Positions 46,501 through 60,805 of a DNA stretch of 64,000 bases are shown piece by piece. The translations under genes and the position numbers were made by a program. Below the pieces are notes generated by a model, which saw only the letters and a list, made by a program, of their open reading frames with translations, had not been told where the DNA came from and made no database searches. Within the stretch, counting starts at the first letter, position 1. Each line of letters starts with the position of its first letter. Source of the stretch: Mercurialis annua (Eukaryota; Streptophyta; Magnoliopsida; Malpighiales; Euphorbiaceae); contig NC_065575.1 in the NCBI RefSeq assembly GCF_937616625.2, positions 7,943,501 to 8,007,500 of the forward strand. Reading direction: 5' to 3'.

Positions 46501-47952
46501 AAAATAAAGAGAGGTCCAATGAAGAAGGAAAAAATGCAGAAGGGAGAGAAAGCATGTGCATATCAGTTATATTAGTATAACAAATATAAGAAAGAAAAAA
46601 ATAGTCTATAAACAACATAACCTCGTGTCATACCTCGAGAGATATAGCGCCCCTGTCACCCCAGGTCATGTGAATGCATGATTTTCCTAGTGCTGCAAAC
46701 CAATCATCATCTCTCCTATTTAGAATGTATTCCAAAAACCATTTCGAGATTGATTAAAACTATGGAAGAATGCATTACATAACTAACAACTACATCTATT
46801 TATGACAAGGAAAACAGGGTCACAGTAATGCTCCCTAAAGGCTATAGCATTAGTGATTTTCTTAAACTGCCGGTCATGGGAAAGAAACCATAGTCATTCA
46901 TACTGCAAACTTGATGACAAAAAGGAAAATTAATAAAAAAAAAAACAACTCTGATATATGAACTTGAAGAAATAGCTACACACCTCAAAAGTAAAGAAAT
47001 GAGAAACGAAAGCTATCTATAATTTCAATTGGTTATGAAAGAGCACAGAGCCAGATAGAACCTAATAGCAGAGGTAATATAGGAAAATCAACCCGAAATA
47101 CATGGTTTGGAAGCATGGACATGGCTTCAGTCATGTAGAAGCAATTGAATCATGATTTCCACTTGAAGGATATACAAAGAGCCAAAAAAAGGGACATCTT
47201 TACATTCAAAAGCTATCAATACACAATGGTCATGAAATATGCAAGCACCGATTGTATAACGAGTCAGCTAATTGGCCTTTTAAGTACAAAACTGCCATCA
47301 GCACATTCTATCTAGGCTTCTTTTATCTACTAAAACAAAAAGCTTGTCGATTATATAAATGTATTAACTAATACATTGTAATCCCAACACTATAAACATT
47401 TTTACACAATAGAATGCTAACCTTTCTAAAAATTGATGGGTCAATTCCCCACTGGTAATGGCACCAACAAAAAGAGAAGTATCAAAACCAAGACTCTTCA
47501 TTTTATCCATAGTAACAGAAGCCCGACGCGAAGAATTACTAATAATAACCATTCTTGCACCACTACTTGCAATCTTTTTTACTGCAACTCAGCTAAAATT
47601 ACCCAATTACTCATTCAAACCATAATAATGAATAAATAAGCTCAAAAACAAAGTACCCAGATGTAAAAATTTAATCTTTTAGTGGTGAAGAAGCATTACA
47701 AGTGGAAATGGCACCAGGGTAAGATTGTTTTCCATCGTGAAGTACTCCAAATTGGTCCAGTAGCCATGCCTGTAACAAAAATTAAAAAAAAAAACAAAAA
47801 TTTTGAATTACTACTGATTTGGGACTAATTTAAAGGATAAATTAATCAATGAAATGAACCTTAAAACGACGAGTTTCGGCGAGTTGCTGAAGGCCATTGA
47901 TGGTCTGGAAGAAATGTCCAGCGTCAGTGTGTTGGATTGAGCTTTGTGGCAT
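43581..47952 (-). CDS. HAD-superfamily (subfamily IIA) hydrolase
   Basis: Seven exons on the minus strand: 47952-47860, 47769-47700, 47581-47422, 46715-46634, 45932-45716, 44540-44476 and 43835-43581. Total is 942 nt (313 residues), with all phases matching and GT-AG borders. The nucleophile motif is [12 protein letters not shown] (Asp36), the second motif VIISNSSRR (about 67-74), and the acidic motif [12 protein letters not shown] (250-261). The cap lies between motifs II and III, as in class IIA. The family hydrolyses phosphate esters; the true substrate is unknown. Exon 2 uses a donor within ACTT|GTAATG; reading on would soon meet a stop. The last exon has a broken copy at 37807-37940. Confidence 0.9.
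44072..44302. mobile_element. hAT-like MITE in intron 6 of the HAD gene
   Basis: Ends TGTAGGGTGTAC and the inverse TGCACACCTATG, flanked by the 8-bp duplication ATGCAGAC (44064-44071, 44303-44310). The interior has AACCAAGCCAAACC and GGTTTGATTCG words. It lies between exons 6 and 7 and does not touch the splice sites. Confidence 0.7.
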
Positions 47953-48703
47953 CATTTTATTTTGTTTCTGTTTTACCTGTTCTTTCTCCTCTGTACAATT
48001 TGGTCAGCAGGGAGGAGAAAAAGTATTTTTAAACCCTTAATGTTTAGTTTGTTTTACATTTTGGTTCCTATATTCTCGAAAATGTCATTCTCATTCTCTA
48101 ACTCTGGCATGGATTTTTTGTTCTTACAAGTTAGAAGGAAGAAAGCAAATTATATTTGTAGTATGGAATAGAATAAATTTATTTATATATATAGTCGATA
48201 CTCTAATAATTAAATATACATGGTGGACTAAAAAATTATTAATTATTAGAATTATTAATTTATTGAGTATTAATTATTAGAGGGTCGACTGTAACATATA
48301 TAAATCTTATAACAAGTAGACCGTCTCTAATAAATATCCAAAAAATGGCAGTGAAAATGAAATAATAATATTTGATGATGCCCAGCAAAATGTGAAGAGT
48401 TTGGTTGTAATGTTTTATTAGAAGTGAAAATTGATAAATCCTTTTAACATTTAGCTTGATAGATTCATAGGGCTTATAGCTTTCTCATTACATCGCATAA
48501 CTATATAAAAAAATTAACATTTTTTAATTTGTACTTAGAATTAAAAAAATATTATTGTTGCTATATACTTTTTTATAAAAAAAAAAAAAGAAGTTCAATA
48601 CTTATTGTAATTAGTAAATTCTAGTTGGTTAGAATTAAAATATCCATTAAAATTGTCAATATTAGTCTATAATTGTAAATGTTTGTAAAACTTTAAAAAA
48701 AAT
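47953..48703. other. Upstream region of the HAD gene, intergenic
   Basis: The HAD promoter should lie in the first few hundred bases. No clear TATA box or gene is visible. Confidence 0.4.
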
Positions 48704-49020
48704 GTTAATTACATATAAAATCACCACCTTTACACGAATTTTCAAAAATAACACGACCTTTAAAACGTGTCAATTCAGGGCATCACCTTTCATTTCTTTT
48801 CAAAAACAACATGGACACGTTTTTAGATAAAATTTTGCTGACTTGGACACCCAATGGGAGTGTCACGTGTCATGCCACGTCAGCAAAAACGCCACTAAAA
48901 ATGTACCCGTGTTATTTTTGAAAAGAAATGAAAGGTGGTGGTGCCCTGAATTGCCACGTTTTAAAAGTCGTGTTATTTTTGCAATTTCGTGTAAAGGTGG
49001 TAATTTTATATGTAATTAAC
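48704..49020. mobile_element. Foldback MITE
   Basis: Long inverted arms: left GTTAATTACATATAAAATCACC, right ending the complement ATGTAATTAAC. The arms share CACCTTTACACGAA and TTCAGGGC blocks. They are about 110 bp, with a short centre containing CACGTGTCATGCCACGTCAGC. The flanks are A-rich (AAAAAAAAT, TCAAAAAAA), so the target duplication is uncertain. Confidence 0.7.
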
Positions 49021-49391
49021 TCAAAAAAAACATTACAATATCGTTTTGTTTTTTATCAATTGCAGTATAGTTAAAAATATATTTTATTATTTATTACGAC
49101 AATTCAAAATAGAAACATTGATTATAATTATGAGACAAAAAGGAGTATCATGATTACTTTATCAAACATATAATATTTACCGGATAGAAGTATCGATATT
49201 AGCATGTACTCAAAATTCAATCATCGAAAATATACATCAGAAAAATAAAATAGATCATAATTGCAAAAATGGTGTTAAATTCCTCACTATTATTAGAATA
49301 TATAATTTTCCTTCAACTCAAATAAATTTATTCATAGCATGCAATATAAGGCAGGGACATGATTATGTATCATATAAATTGATAGTAACTT

Positions 49392-50115
49392 CTATTCAGA
49401 TGCAGATGGTTGATTTGCCATAGGTTTAGGTGGTTCAATGACCTTCCCTTTCTCTCTTAGCTTGGCTATAGATTGTTTCATTTCTTCCTTCCTTTTCTTG
49501 CTTGCCAACACCTTTGCTAGCACCCCATTTACATTCGGGTCCTTTTTCTCCGCCGCCGGTGGAGGTGGTGGCCTTCTTGCTGCATTCGCACTCCGGTCAG
49601 CGACGGTTGAGCTCAACAACACACTTGCCAAACTTAATGACACATTCCTGCATGCACATATTGAACACACCAACCATCAAACTATATAGGTGAAATGAAT
49701 TTTTTATATCCACAACTTAAATGATAATTCAGGCATTTGAATCTAAATTTTTTAAAATTAGGATAAATAATTTAAAAGACTTGAGACTGACCACCTCCAT
49801 ATTAAGTTGTAAAATGTTGCATGGGAAGAATAAAATAGCAACACTATCAAAATTTCAATGGCTAGGTAGCACAATAGATCATAAAATGAACTACATTGGA
49901 TGAAAACCTAAAATAATGCTCGTTATGAACTTCATAATGTAATCGCTATTCGGTAACACTAACCTGCGGTTGATGAGATTGTTAGAATCTGAATGGGAAG
50001 CCGAAACTGTTGGAAATCCTAGAGATGGAAATGGGGTAGCTTTCTTCTTAGATTTGGATGAAGAAGATGATACAGAAATTACAGCAGCTGGAGTTGTGGC
50101 TAGTGAATGGGCCAT
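49392..50115 (-). CDS. Small predicted thylakoid-targeted protein
   Basis: Two exons, 50115-49964 and 49647-49392, 408 nt (135 residues), GT-AG and in phase. The N-terminus (MAHSLATTPAAV, Ser-rich, then KSKKK) looks like a chloroplast transit peptide. An Arg-Arg pair (50-51) followed by a hydrophobic stretch (NVSLSLASVLLSS) and an ANA-A site near residue 75 resemble a twin-arginine lumen signal. The mature part would be about 60 residues: a Pro run, then Lys-rich VLASKKRKEEMKQSIAKLREKGKV, probably helical. I do not recognise the family. An upstream in-frame ATG at 50157 would add 14 residues. Location is inference from signal features only. Confidence 0.65.
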
Positions 50116-50916
50116 TAACTTGATTATTTCTGTGTTGGGATTGTGTTTGAAATTCAAGAAATATTAATGAAGTCAATTTGTGATGTGGAATTAAAATTGC
50201 AAGTGGATAGTGTTTTGAGCTATAGAAGAAAACCAAACAGGAAATCTATTGGATGAAAATAGATAAGGATTTTCTGTTTCAGCCTTTGTGGACCCTTTTT
50301 TCATTCGTCTATATTTGCATCAAAACCAAGCATAAAATTAGCATATACTTTACATCCCATGAGTTCAAAGTCTATGAGAGCATAAGAAATAATCCAAAAT
50401 TACTGTATAAGATTGTTTCATGATTAAGAAATTGCATCCTTACTCCTTATTTAATACTGTTCTGTGTGAAAATAATTCATCAAAATAACGAAACATACAA
50501 AAATTTCCATATTTAATCCAATTCTTCGGAATGGTGTCCATACAAGAATATTTAACACCTCACCATTTCTAAATTAAGGAATAATCAGACATCCTCTACT
50601 GAAATACGAGGATATTTTTGAAGTTTCAGGATTTAAAGATGAGCCACAGGCTATCCTGTAAAACTCTCCCATCAACCTTAATCATGTTTTGACATCTAAA
50701 ATCAAACAACAAATAATAGAATCAAATGCTCAAAACCGAAATTGCATTCATACCAAGCTTAGTATGCAAAACCCTGATATCTTAAACATTGATAGTCTAA
50801 CTAGCTTAACTCCAAAAATATTCAAAAACACTTGGTTCCAAATACAGATCAAGTAGCATGTGTACCAAAAGTAAAAAAAATTGACATTTTTAAGCTCAGA
50901 GGCTGACATGAAAATT
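50116..50916. other. Region between RPL5 and the thylakoid-protein gene
   Basis: Holds the 3' UTR of RPL5 (minus strand) and the promoter of the small gene. No additional coding sequence or RNA gene is evident. Confidence 0.5.
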
Positions 50917-53288
<2,372 letters not shown>

Positions 53289-53388
53289 TGTTGAAGGTTG
53301 ATCTGTGAAGACGGTAGAGAGGGAGAGAGAAGCTCGACGGCTATGGCTTCTAAGAGTGAGATATGAAGCGAATGAGCTTTTAGATTAT

Positions 53389-53397
53389 AAACCCTAA
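53389..53397. promoter_or_regulatory. Telo box upstream of RPL5
   Basis: AAACCCTAA lies about 100 bp upstream of the RPL5 ATG. Telo boxes are established elements of plant ribosomal-protein and translation-gene promoters. A pyrimidine-rich leader (CTTCTCTCTCCCTCTCTACC on the gene strand) lies between. Confidence 0.65.
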
Positions 53398-53399
53398 TG

Positions 53400-55028
53400 T
53401 GACCTAGTTCAGTTTTTAAGATCAACGGCTGAGATTGATGTCATAATTTGGTCTAGGGTTTTATTGACTTGGTGCGCTTGTGAAATGGCATTTTGGTCAT
53501 TTAGCTCGTTCCATGGTACTTACGTTTTGAAGGGTTACATTTGGAACTTAAGACAAAAATGTGAAAAGTAGAACTAATCTTGTATGGTTTAATAACGAAA
53601 TTATAATTATTTACAAAAAAAAAAAAAAAAAATTGTCCTTTCAAAAAAACAAAATTATTTTTGGAATATCAAAAGTTTCTATATAAAAAGAAAGTTTCAT
53701 ATTTTCTATAAATTATAATATGTTTGATCGTATTTATTTATTCACTCATAGTTAGGGGTATAAATGGACTGGGCCGAGCCCGAGTTAGGCCAAATTTGAG
53801 CTCGAGTGTATTATACATGCTTGAGCTCGAATGAACTTAGATTCTTAGACTAATAATCAACGGTGTCACCTCAGTTTATAGCCTCTTATCACAAAACCTC
53901 TTACGAAAAAAATCACAAAACCCTCTACATTTTGCTAATTGGGCCAGTAAACCCATTTTGTCCCAAAAATTACCAAAATACCCTTAAAAGCTATAATAAA
54001 AAATCAAATCAAGTCAATCCAGCCGAACCTAAACACTCAACCAATTCAAATATAAACTATCCACCCAACCAAATCAAATCTAAACCATCAACTCATCCAA
54101 TTAAATCAAATCACTCAATCGAAAACCATCACTCATCCACCACCGTCTCCATCGCCGGAAATTATTTATCAGCCTCTATTCTTCGTGAAGAATAGATCCT
54201 TTCATAATTATAGCAATTTCTCTCAATCTAATTGTTGGATTTGAATAAAAATTGAATGAGGAATATATTTGAAGGTTAGTTAGTGACTCGCCGTAGTGTT
54301 TTACAAACAAAGATTGTCGCAAGGTAGTATGCGAACGCACACTCTGTTGAATGACAAAGTGTGTGAACACACACTAAGTCTATATAAAAAGGCAGAGGAT
54401 AATTTAATTTTTTTCATTTTGTTTTCTTATTACTTTCGCCTCAACACCCTAAGTTGAGAGCTCTAAAAATCCTAGGTCAATTATAACTCAAAAGCTAGCC
54501 TAGTAACACCTTTCAACATCAAAAATTTTAGATTAAAATGAGGTTAAGGTTATCATCAATGATTTGTGTAAAGGTTTGGAGTTATTTGAAAGTATACGTT
54601 GGTTCTTTAGATTTCTTGAAGGTTTTTTGAGTTTTCGTTATGAACGTAATAGATCTTGAAAACAAAAAATACTACGACATTACATAGATAATTTTACGAT
54701 ATAATAACTTAAAAACAAAATATACTACGATATTATATAATAAAAAAATAGAATACATCTTATATCAATAAGCTGGTAGATTGGTATTAGATCCGCCGAT
54801 ATTAGTAAATAGTCACAAAAAGTGTTTGAATTATAGGATGATTATTGAGCTCTTTTTAAAATATTTGTCTTTGTTTCGCTTTCCAATATACACGCATATT
54901 TGGATCAACAACTGAATTCAAATCCATCATCAAAAATTTATTTTTTTCCTAGAATTCTTTGAGGGCCATATTTTTGGAATTACTTTCCATGTATATATCT
55001 CTATCTGACAGATTTTTCTTCAGCATCT
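53400..55028. other. Intergenic, repeat-derived
   Basis: No gene is supported. 53755-53850 carries GGGTATAAATGGACTGGGCCGA, typical of a MITE subterminal region. The open frame at 53863-54195 is low-complexity (Ser/Asn/Pro). Confidence 0.45.
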
Positions 55029-56229
55029 CACTACAACAAAAATGGTCTATTGTGACATTGATTAAGCGGTACTTAAAGTTAAAAAATGTTGTTTAAAGTG
55101 TATACCAACGTTTTTTATATTTGTCACTGAAATGTTACATTTGTCGGTGTCGTTACGTGTTTAAATGATATTTTATGCAATTGTTTGTAGCCATTTATAG
55201 TAACATTTAAGAATATTTATAGTGATATTTATAAAGTATTTGTAATAATTGCTAAATTACTTGATGGACTATCTTTTAACAATATTTATTAAATGCCACT
55301 ATAATATAGTACTACAACATTTACTAAATAATTTCATATGTTCTGATAAATGTTATCAGAAATTTTATGGCAACATTCAATATGTATTATTTAAACTATT
55401 ATAAAATGTCATTTTAAATTTATATAGTGATACTTATATAATGTTATATCAAAAAGATATAGCAACAATTTTTAAATGTTATTTTATTTTGGGTAAATTC
55501 ATTCGGTCCGAAAATTTATGGACACAATTTGGCCAAAATACAATTTTTGCAATGAAAAACTCTATAGGGACATCCTTGCAAAAAGAAAAAACTATTTACT
55601 TACCTATTTGGTTTTCTCAATTGTTAATGCCACTTACTATTAAATAACATTTCTAATTATATATTTATAGAAAGAAATTATCATGTCATAATTTAGCTTT
55701 TAATGGTATGTTGTTATTAGCTAGTTTATAGGAGCTCACATTATTTATTTTTTCATATAATTTATCATTATAAAATATTTAAAGGAGTCCATATTAATAG
55801 TATTATTAGCATATAAATTTAATTTAAAAAAAATTGTATAAAAAGTTAATACATATTAACTTTTTTTATAATATTTTGATTCTCTTAACACATGTCCACT
55901 ATTTTATACGAAATATAATATAAGTAAAATCAACAAATAATAAAAATATTATTCTATAAAATTTGAAGAAAATTGTATGATGCATGCATACAATTTGATA
56001 ATTAGACTATATTATTTTTTTCTTAATTTAAATTATTAAATTATATTCACTTTAAAAATATTGAAAATAATACTATTTATGAGAGAATTTTGTATTACTA
56101 ATTTGTCAAAACGTATATAGTTTAAATTTTTCAATCTACTTAAAATAATAACTTTTTTTAGCATGATGTTAAAATTAAAAGAGGACGTATTTGATCAACA
56201 ATAAATATAAGATATATTTTTGTAGTAGA
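55029..56229 (+). mobile_element. Possible degenerate CACTA-like element
   Basis: Begins CACTACAACAAAAATGG, a CACTA-type terminus; repeated short words (ACATTTA, GTGACATT) follow. A weak inverse end TTTTTGTAGTAG occurs near 56218-56229, without a matching 3-bp duplication. Only the left end is convincing. Confidence 0.35.
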
Positions 56230-57149
56230 AAAATTGTCCTTATCTATTAAGGGTATGTAAAAAACCGATAAAACCAATTATTTGAATCGAATATCGAAAA
56301 TCAAAACCGGAAAATATGGTTAATCAACGGATCGAGTTGAGACCGAATTATACTAAACTCAAGCTCAAACTCAAATGTGTTATACAAGTTTTAAGTCGAG
56401 CTCGAATGAGTTTAAATTTTCAAGTTCAAACTTAAACTCAACTCGATTTGAATAAAAAAAATAAAAACTATAATTAGTAATTATACATTTATTTTTTATT
56501 ATAAAACATAAATTATATAATTATGATGATTATATACCTAAATTTAGAGATATTAAAAATTGAGAATCACGAGCTTCTCGAGTTGATCTCGAACAACTCA
56601 TATATCGTGAGCTCGACATAAAACTTGTATAACATAATGAAACTCAAGACTTTGAATTGAGATTTTGCCTAATTCGAACTCAAATTGACTTATTTATACT
56701 CCTAATTTGAATAGCCATATTGGCCTTATCGTTGATTTTGTGTTTTACTTTTTTTTAAAAGAAAAAATTCATCATCGACGAAATATCTGGCCAATTTTTG
56801 TTGACTGGGACACCGAAATCTTATGTGGCATGACACGTGGGACGAAATATCCGACCAACTTGAACTCGAATGTATTATACAAGTTTGAACTCAAACTAGA
56901 ACGAGTTTAAATTTTCAAGTTCCAACTCGAGTTCATATAACATCCCGAGAGGTAGAACTTGAAAACAATATCTTGATCAAGCTCAACTTGATTTCAATTA
57001 AAAAAAATAAACAATCTCGATCAAACCACAATATCTATAGAAATAAAATAAATTTGTCCAAATAATTTATTTTACCTAATATTATCCTTTTAATTATAAT
57101 TTTAATATACTCAAATAAATATAAATGCATGTATAGATATAAAACTTAC
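56230..57149. other. Intergenic with diverged direct repeats
   Basis: 56370-56440 and 56865-56945 share TTATACAAGTTT and GAGTTTAAATTTTCAAGTTC, words typical of degenerate MITE subterminal DNA. No gene. Confidence 0.4.
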
Positions 57150-57262
57150 CTAAACCCTAAACCCTAATACCCTAAATCCTAAAGTCTAAACCCTAAACTC
57201 CAAAACTCTAAACCTTAAACCCTAAATTTCAAAACCCTAAAACCTAAACCCTACACCCTAAA
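57150..57262. repeat. Interstitial telomere-like repeat
   Basis: About fifteen degenerate units of the plant telomere repeat CCCTAAA (TAAACCCTAAACCCTAATACC and onward, variants CCTAAATCCTAAAGT, CCTACACCCTAAA). Too degenerate and internal to be a telomere. It lies between near-repeats of ATAAAWGCATGTATA. Confidence 0.85.
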
Positions 57263-57634
57263 ATTATAAATTTAATTAAATATAAAAGCATGTATAATTA
57301 AATTTATTATAAATTTAATTTTTTAATTTTCTTACCTTTTTAAATTATTACTTTCTTTCTTTAATATTTCCATACTAAAACTAATATAATCAATTGAAAG
57401 ATTTAATATTTATGTAAAATATTTAATATTTGGTAACAAAGACCTTAATTATTAATTAAAAGTTAATTTATTTTATTTTATTTCATATTTAATAATAATA
57501 TACTCAAATTGAATAAGCTATCTTCTTCACTCAAATCAAAAATTTCCCTCATTATTCATGCTCTAGACCCATTTATATCTACTATTTTATTTTAATTTTT
57601 AATTTATCAAATGTTGAATGAAGAAAAAAAATAG
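57263..57634. other. AT-rich intergenic sequence
   Basis: Nothing recognisable. It ends at the AATAG target duplication (57630-57634) of the copia element. Confidence 0.5.
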
Positions 57635-58097
57635 TGTTGCATAAATTGGACGAGATAGAGTAGAATTGCAGCTAATAAATTTGAAAATAATAATAAAGAT
57701 AATTTAGACGCACAGATTTTACGTGGAAAACCCCCAAACAAATCGGGGTAAAAAACACGGGCAAGGATAGAAGAATTCTATTACAGAAAATAATAGGAGT
57801 TACAAATCTCTTTATTTTACTAGGAGATAACAATTATAATCTCTCTAGAAAACAAAGGAAACACTCAAACTCTCAATATTTTTCTCTCTAATATTTGTTG
57901 TGTTGAGATTGTGAATGCTGTGTGCTTATACTTGGAGCCTTTATATAGGCATCCAACTTATATGTGAATGCATGCATGTGATAGCATAGAAATGCTAAGC
58001 ATGCACACACCACTGTCCAACCAAATTTTCTTTGCTTCATTTAATATGGTTGGCACCTCTTTTGACAAATTATCTCTTTGACAAATTATCTCTGACA
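57635..58097 (-). repeat. 3' LTR of copia element
   Basis: Matches 62118-62579. On the coding strand it is preceded by the purine-rich AAGTGGGAGAT, the polypurine tract (58098-58108). Confidence 0.93.
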
Positions 58098-58172
58098 ATC
58101 TCCCACTTGAAGATTTGATTAAATCAATCAGATCTTCACACCATTCTTTCTTATTTGCCATCTTCATGTTGC

Positions 58173-58805
58173 TTATGTTTCTGCTAGGCCACAAGAGGAT
58201 CGACACCAAATGAATTTGTCAGTACTAACTGCTTTAGTCATGTAATCTGCTAGGTTCTCTTTTGTATGGATTTTATGCATATTCACGGATCCTTCTTGCA
58301 CTTTATCGCGAACAAAGTGATATTGAACCCATATATGTTTTATCCTTGAATGAAAGGCTGGATTCCTTGCTAGATGCAAGGCACTCTGACTGTCACAAAA
58401 TAAAAGAACAGATTCTTGTTTGTGCCCAAGTTCTTCCAGTGCCATATTCAACCATACCGCTTCTTTGCTGGCTTGTGTAGTTGCTATGTATTCAGCGTCT
58501 GTTGTCGATGTACCTACAACCGATTGTAGTTTTGAAACCCAACTTACAGCTCCTCCAGCAAGTGTAAACACATAGCCTGTGGTGGATTTGCTATTATCAA
58601 GATCACCTGCAAAATCTGAATCCACATAACCACTAACAATAAAGTATGATCCTCCATAACATAATGCAACATCTGAGGTTCCCTTAATATATCGTAGGAT
58701 CCTCTTCACAGTATTCCAATGCTCTCTGCCTGAGTTCGCCATGTACCGACTTACTACTCCCACTGCATGTGCAATGTCCGGTCGTGTACAAATCATTGCA
58801 AACAT
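58173..58805 (-). pseudogene. Copia RNase H region
   Basis: TRPDIAHAVG, RILRYIKGTSDVALCY, VDSDFAGDLDNSKSTTGYVF, TDAEYIATTQASKEAVWL and CDSQSALHLARNP are typical. The local frame is open from 58805 to the terminal stop, but disconnected from RT by breaks at 58806-58970. Confidence 0.85.
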
Positions 58806-58969
58806 TAAACTTCACATTGTCGATGCATACGGGACTCGAGACATCTCCATCCTCTCTTCTTCATTGCTAGGACACATATTGAGGGATAATTTAAAATTTA
58901 TAGGAAGAGGGTAGAAATTGGCTTACAGTCCTGCATGTTGAAACGTCGCAAGATCTTCCTCAAGTAATT

Positions 58970-59905
58970 CTTTTAAGAGAGCCAAATCTTCCTATTATTT
59001 CTGTCTCGGTGAATTTGCATCCCTAGAATCTTGTTTGCTAGTCCCAAATCCTTCATTTCAAATTCCGTAGCCAATTGTGCCTTTAATTCTCTTATGCGAT
59101 CTTTGTTGGGGCCTGCTACCAACATGTCGTCAACATACAACAGCAAAATAATGAAGTCGTGTTCACTAAACCTCGTAACATATGCGCAAGGGTTTGCATT
59201 AAGTCTGTTGTATCCAAGGCTTATGATGAAGGAATCAAATCTCTTGTACCAACATCTTGGCGCCTGTTTTAGTCCGTACAAAGATTTATTCAACCTGCAA
59301 ACCAAGTTCTCTTTTCCGTTTTGTTCAAAACTCTCTGGCTGAAGCATATAAATTTCTTCTTCAAGATCTCCATGAAGAAATGTTGTTTTCACATCAAACT
59401 GCTCTAGATGTAGGTCAAATGTAGCACACATAGCCAGGACTACTCGCACTGTTGTAAGTCGAACCACAAGAGAAAATATTTCATTAAAATCAATTCCTTC
59501 TTTCTAAGCATAGCCTTTTACTACCAGTCTAGCACGATATCGCTCTACTTGATCATCGCCATTTCACTTAATCTTATAAACCCATTTGTTACCGATTGGC
59601 TTCCTCTCTTGTGGTAATTCTACAAGTTCCCAAGTCTTATTTTTCCGAAGAGCTTCAATTTCTTCTTACATTGCTGCCATCCACTGAGACACATCTGGAT
59701 TGTTCAATGCTTCTTGAAGAGTCACTGGCTCTTTATCCTCCGTTAGAAGGCAGTACGCAACGTTGCTCTCCATAATATATTCTGAGTGCCAAGCTGGTTG
59801 TTTCCTTGTGCGATTTGATCGACGAACCTCTGGAGCTTCAGACTCAACAGGTTCGTGTTCTTCATCATACTCTGGTGCAGCTTCAGAAGAAAAGTCATTT
59901 TCCAC
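58970..59905 (-). pseudogene. Copia reverse transcriptase region, broken
   Basis: Residues RRSNRTRKQPAWHSEY and QEALNNPDVSQWMAAM are followed by three in-frame stops (59664-59666, 59564-59566, 59504-59506). Then comes a long RT core (FDVKTTFLHGDLEEEIYM, YGLKQAPRCWY, catalytic YVDDML). It ends in a stop at 58973. Confidence 0.85.
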
Positions 59906-60201
59906 CTGTACTTTTGTAGTCTCTGAATTTTCTATTGAAGTGATATCATCTCCCTCACTCCGTTGTAGCTTATCATCTACAAAGATAGCATCCCTGCTGA
60001 CTATAACCTTATGGGTAGTGAGGTCCCATAGCGATACCCATTTACTCCGTTAGCATATCCCACGAACAAACACTTTCTGGATTTCAGATCCTGTTTTGTA
60101 GTTTCTTGGGTATTGTACATCACGTACGTTGGACTTTCAAAAACATGAAGATTGAATAATCAACCTGTTTACCAGTCCATATCTCCATCGGTGTCTTCAA
60201 C

Positions 60202-60805
60202 TCAATTGCACTTGATGGAGCCCGATTTATCACATAGTAGGCTGTTGACTGCTTTCGCCCAAAATTTCTTGTCTAAGCTTGCAGCTCCCAACATGGCTCT
60301 TGTTCTTTCTAAAAGAGTCATGTTCATCCGCTCTGCCACTCCATTTTGTTGAGGAGTATATGTTGTAGTGAACTGTCTTTTGATGCCCTCCTTGCAAAAG
60401 CTATCAAATTCATCACTGGTGTATTCTCCTCCATTATCTGTCCTCAAACACTTGATCTTCTTTTCTGAATCAAGTTCAACCCACGCTTTGAAAACTTTGA
60501 AAACTGAAAACACATCTGCCTTCCTCTTGATAGGATACACCCAACAGCTCCTAGAATAGTCATCGATAAATGAGACAAAGTACTTTGCTGCTCCCAGAGA
60601 TAACACCGGTGCTTGCCAAACATCAGAGTGAATCAATTCTAGAATTGCTTTACTTCTAGAATTTGATGTGTTAAAATTTAATCGATGTTGCTTGCTCACA
60701 ACACAGTGCTCACAAAAGGGTAAAGATACCTTTGTGAGACCAGAGAGTAAATTCTTCTCTGCTAGAATTCTCATGCCTTGTTCAGACATATGTCCAAGCT
60801 TCTGA
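60202..60805 (-). pseudogene. Copia integrase region, broken
   Basis: Zinc-binding part (HQKLGH, CEHCVVSKQHR) and the catalytic core with D (HSDVW), D (RTDNGGEY) and E (QNGVAERMN). The frame is lost near 60240 and the rest of integrase is in another frame. The first RT codons are not readable in one frame. Confidence 0.82.

Noticed and set aside
53863..54195. 110-codon ORF downstream of the RPL5 promoter side.
   Set aside because: Low-complexity Ser/Asn/Pro product; repeats of AATCAAATC words explain it.
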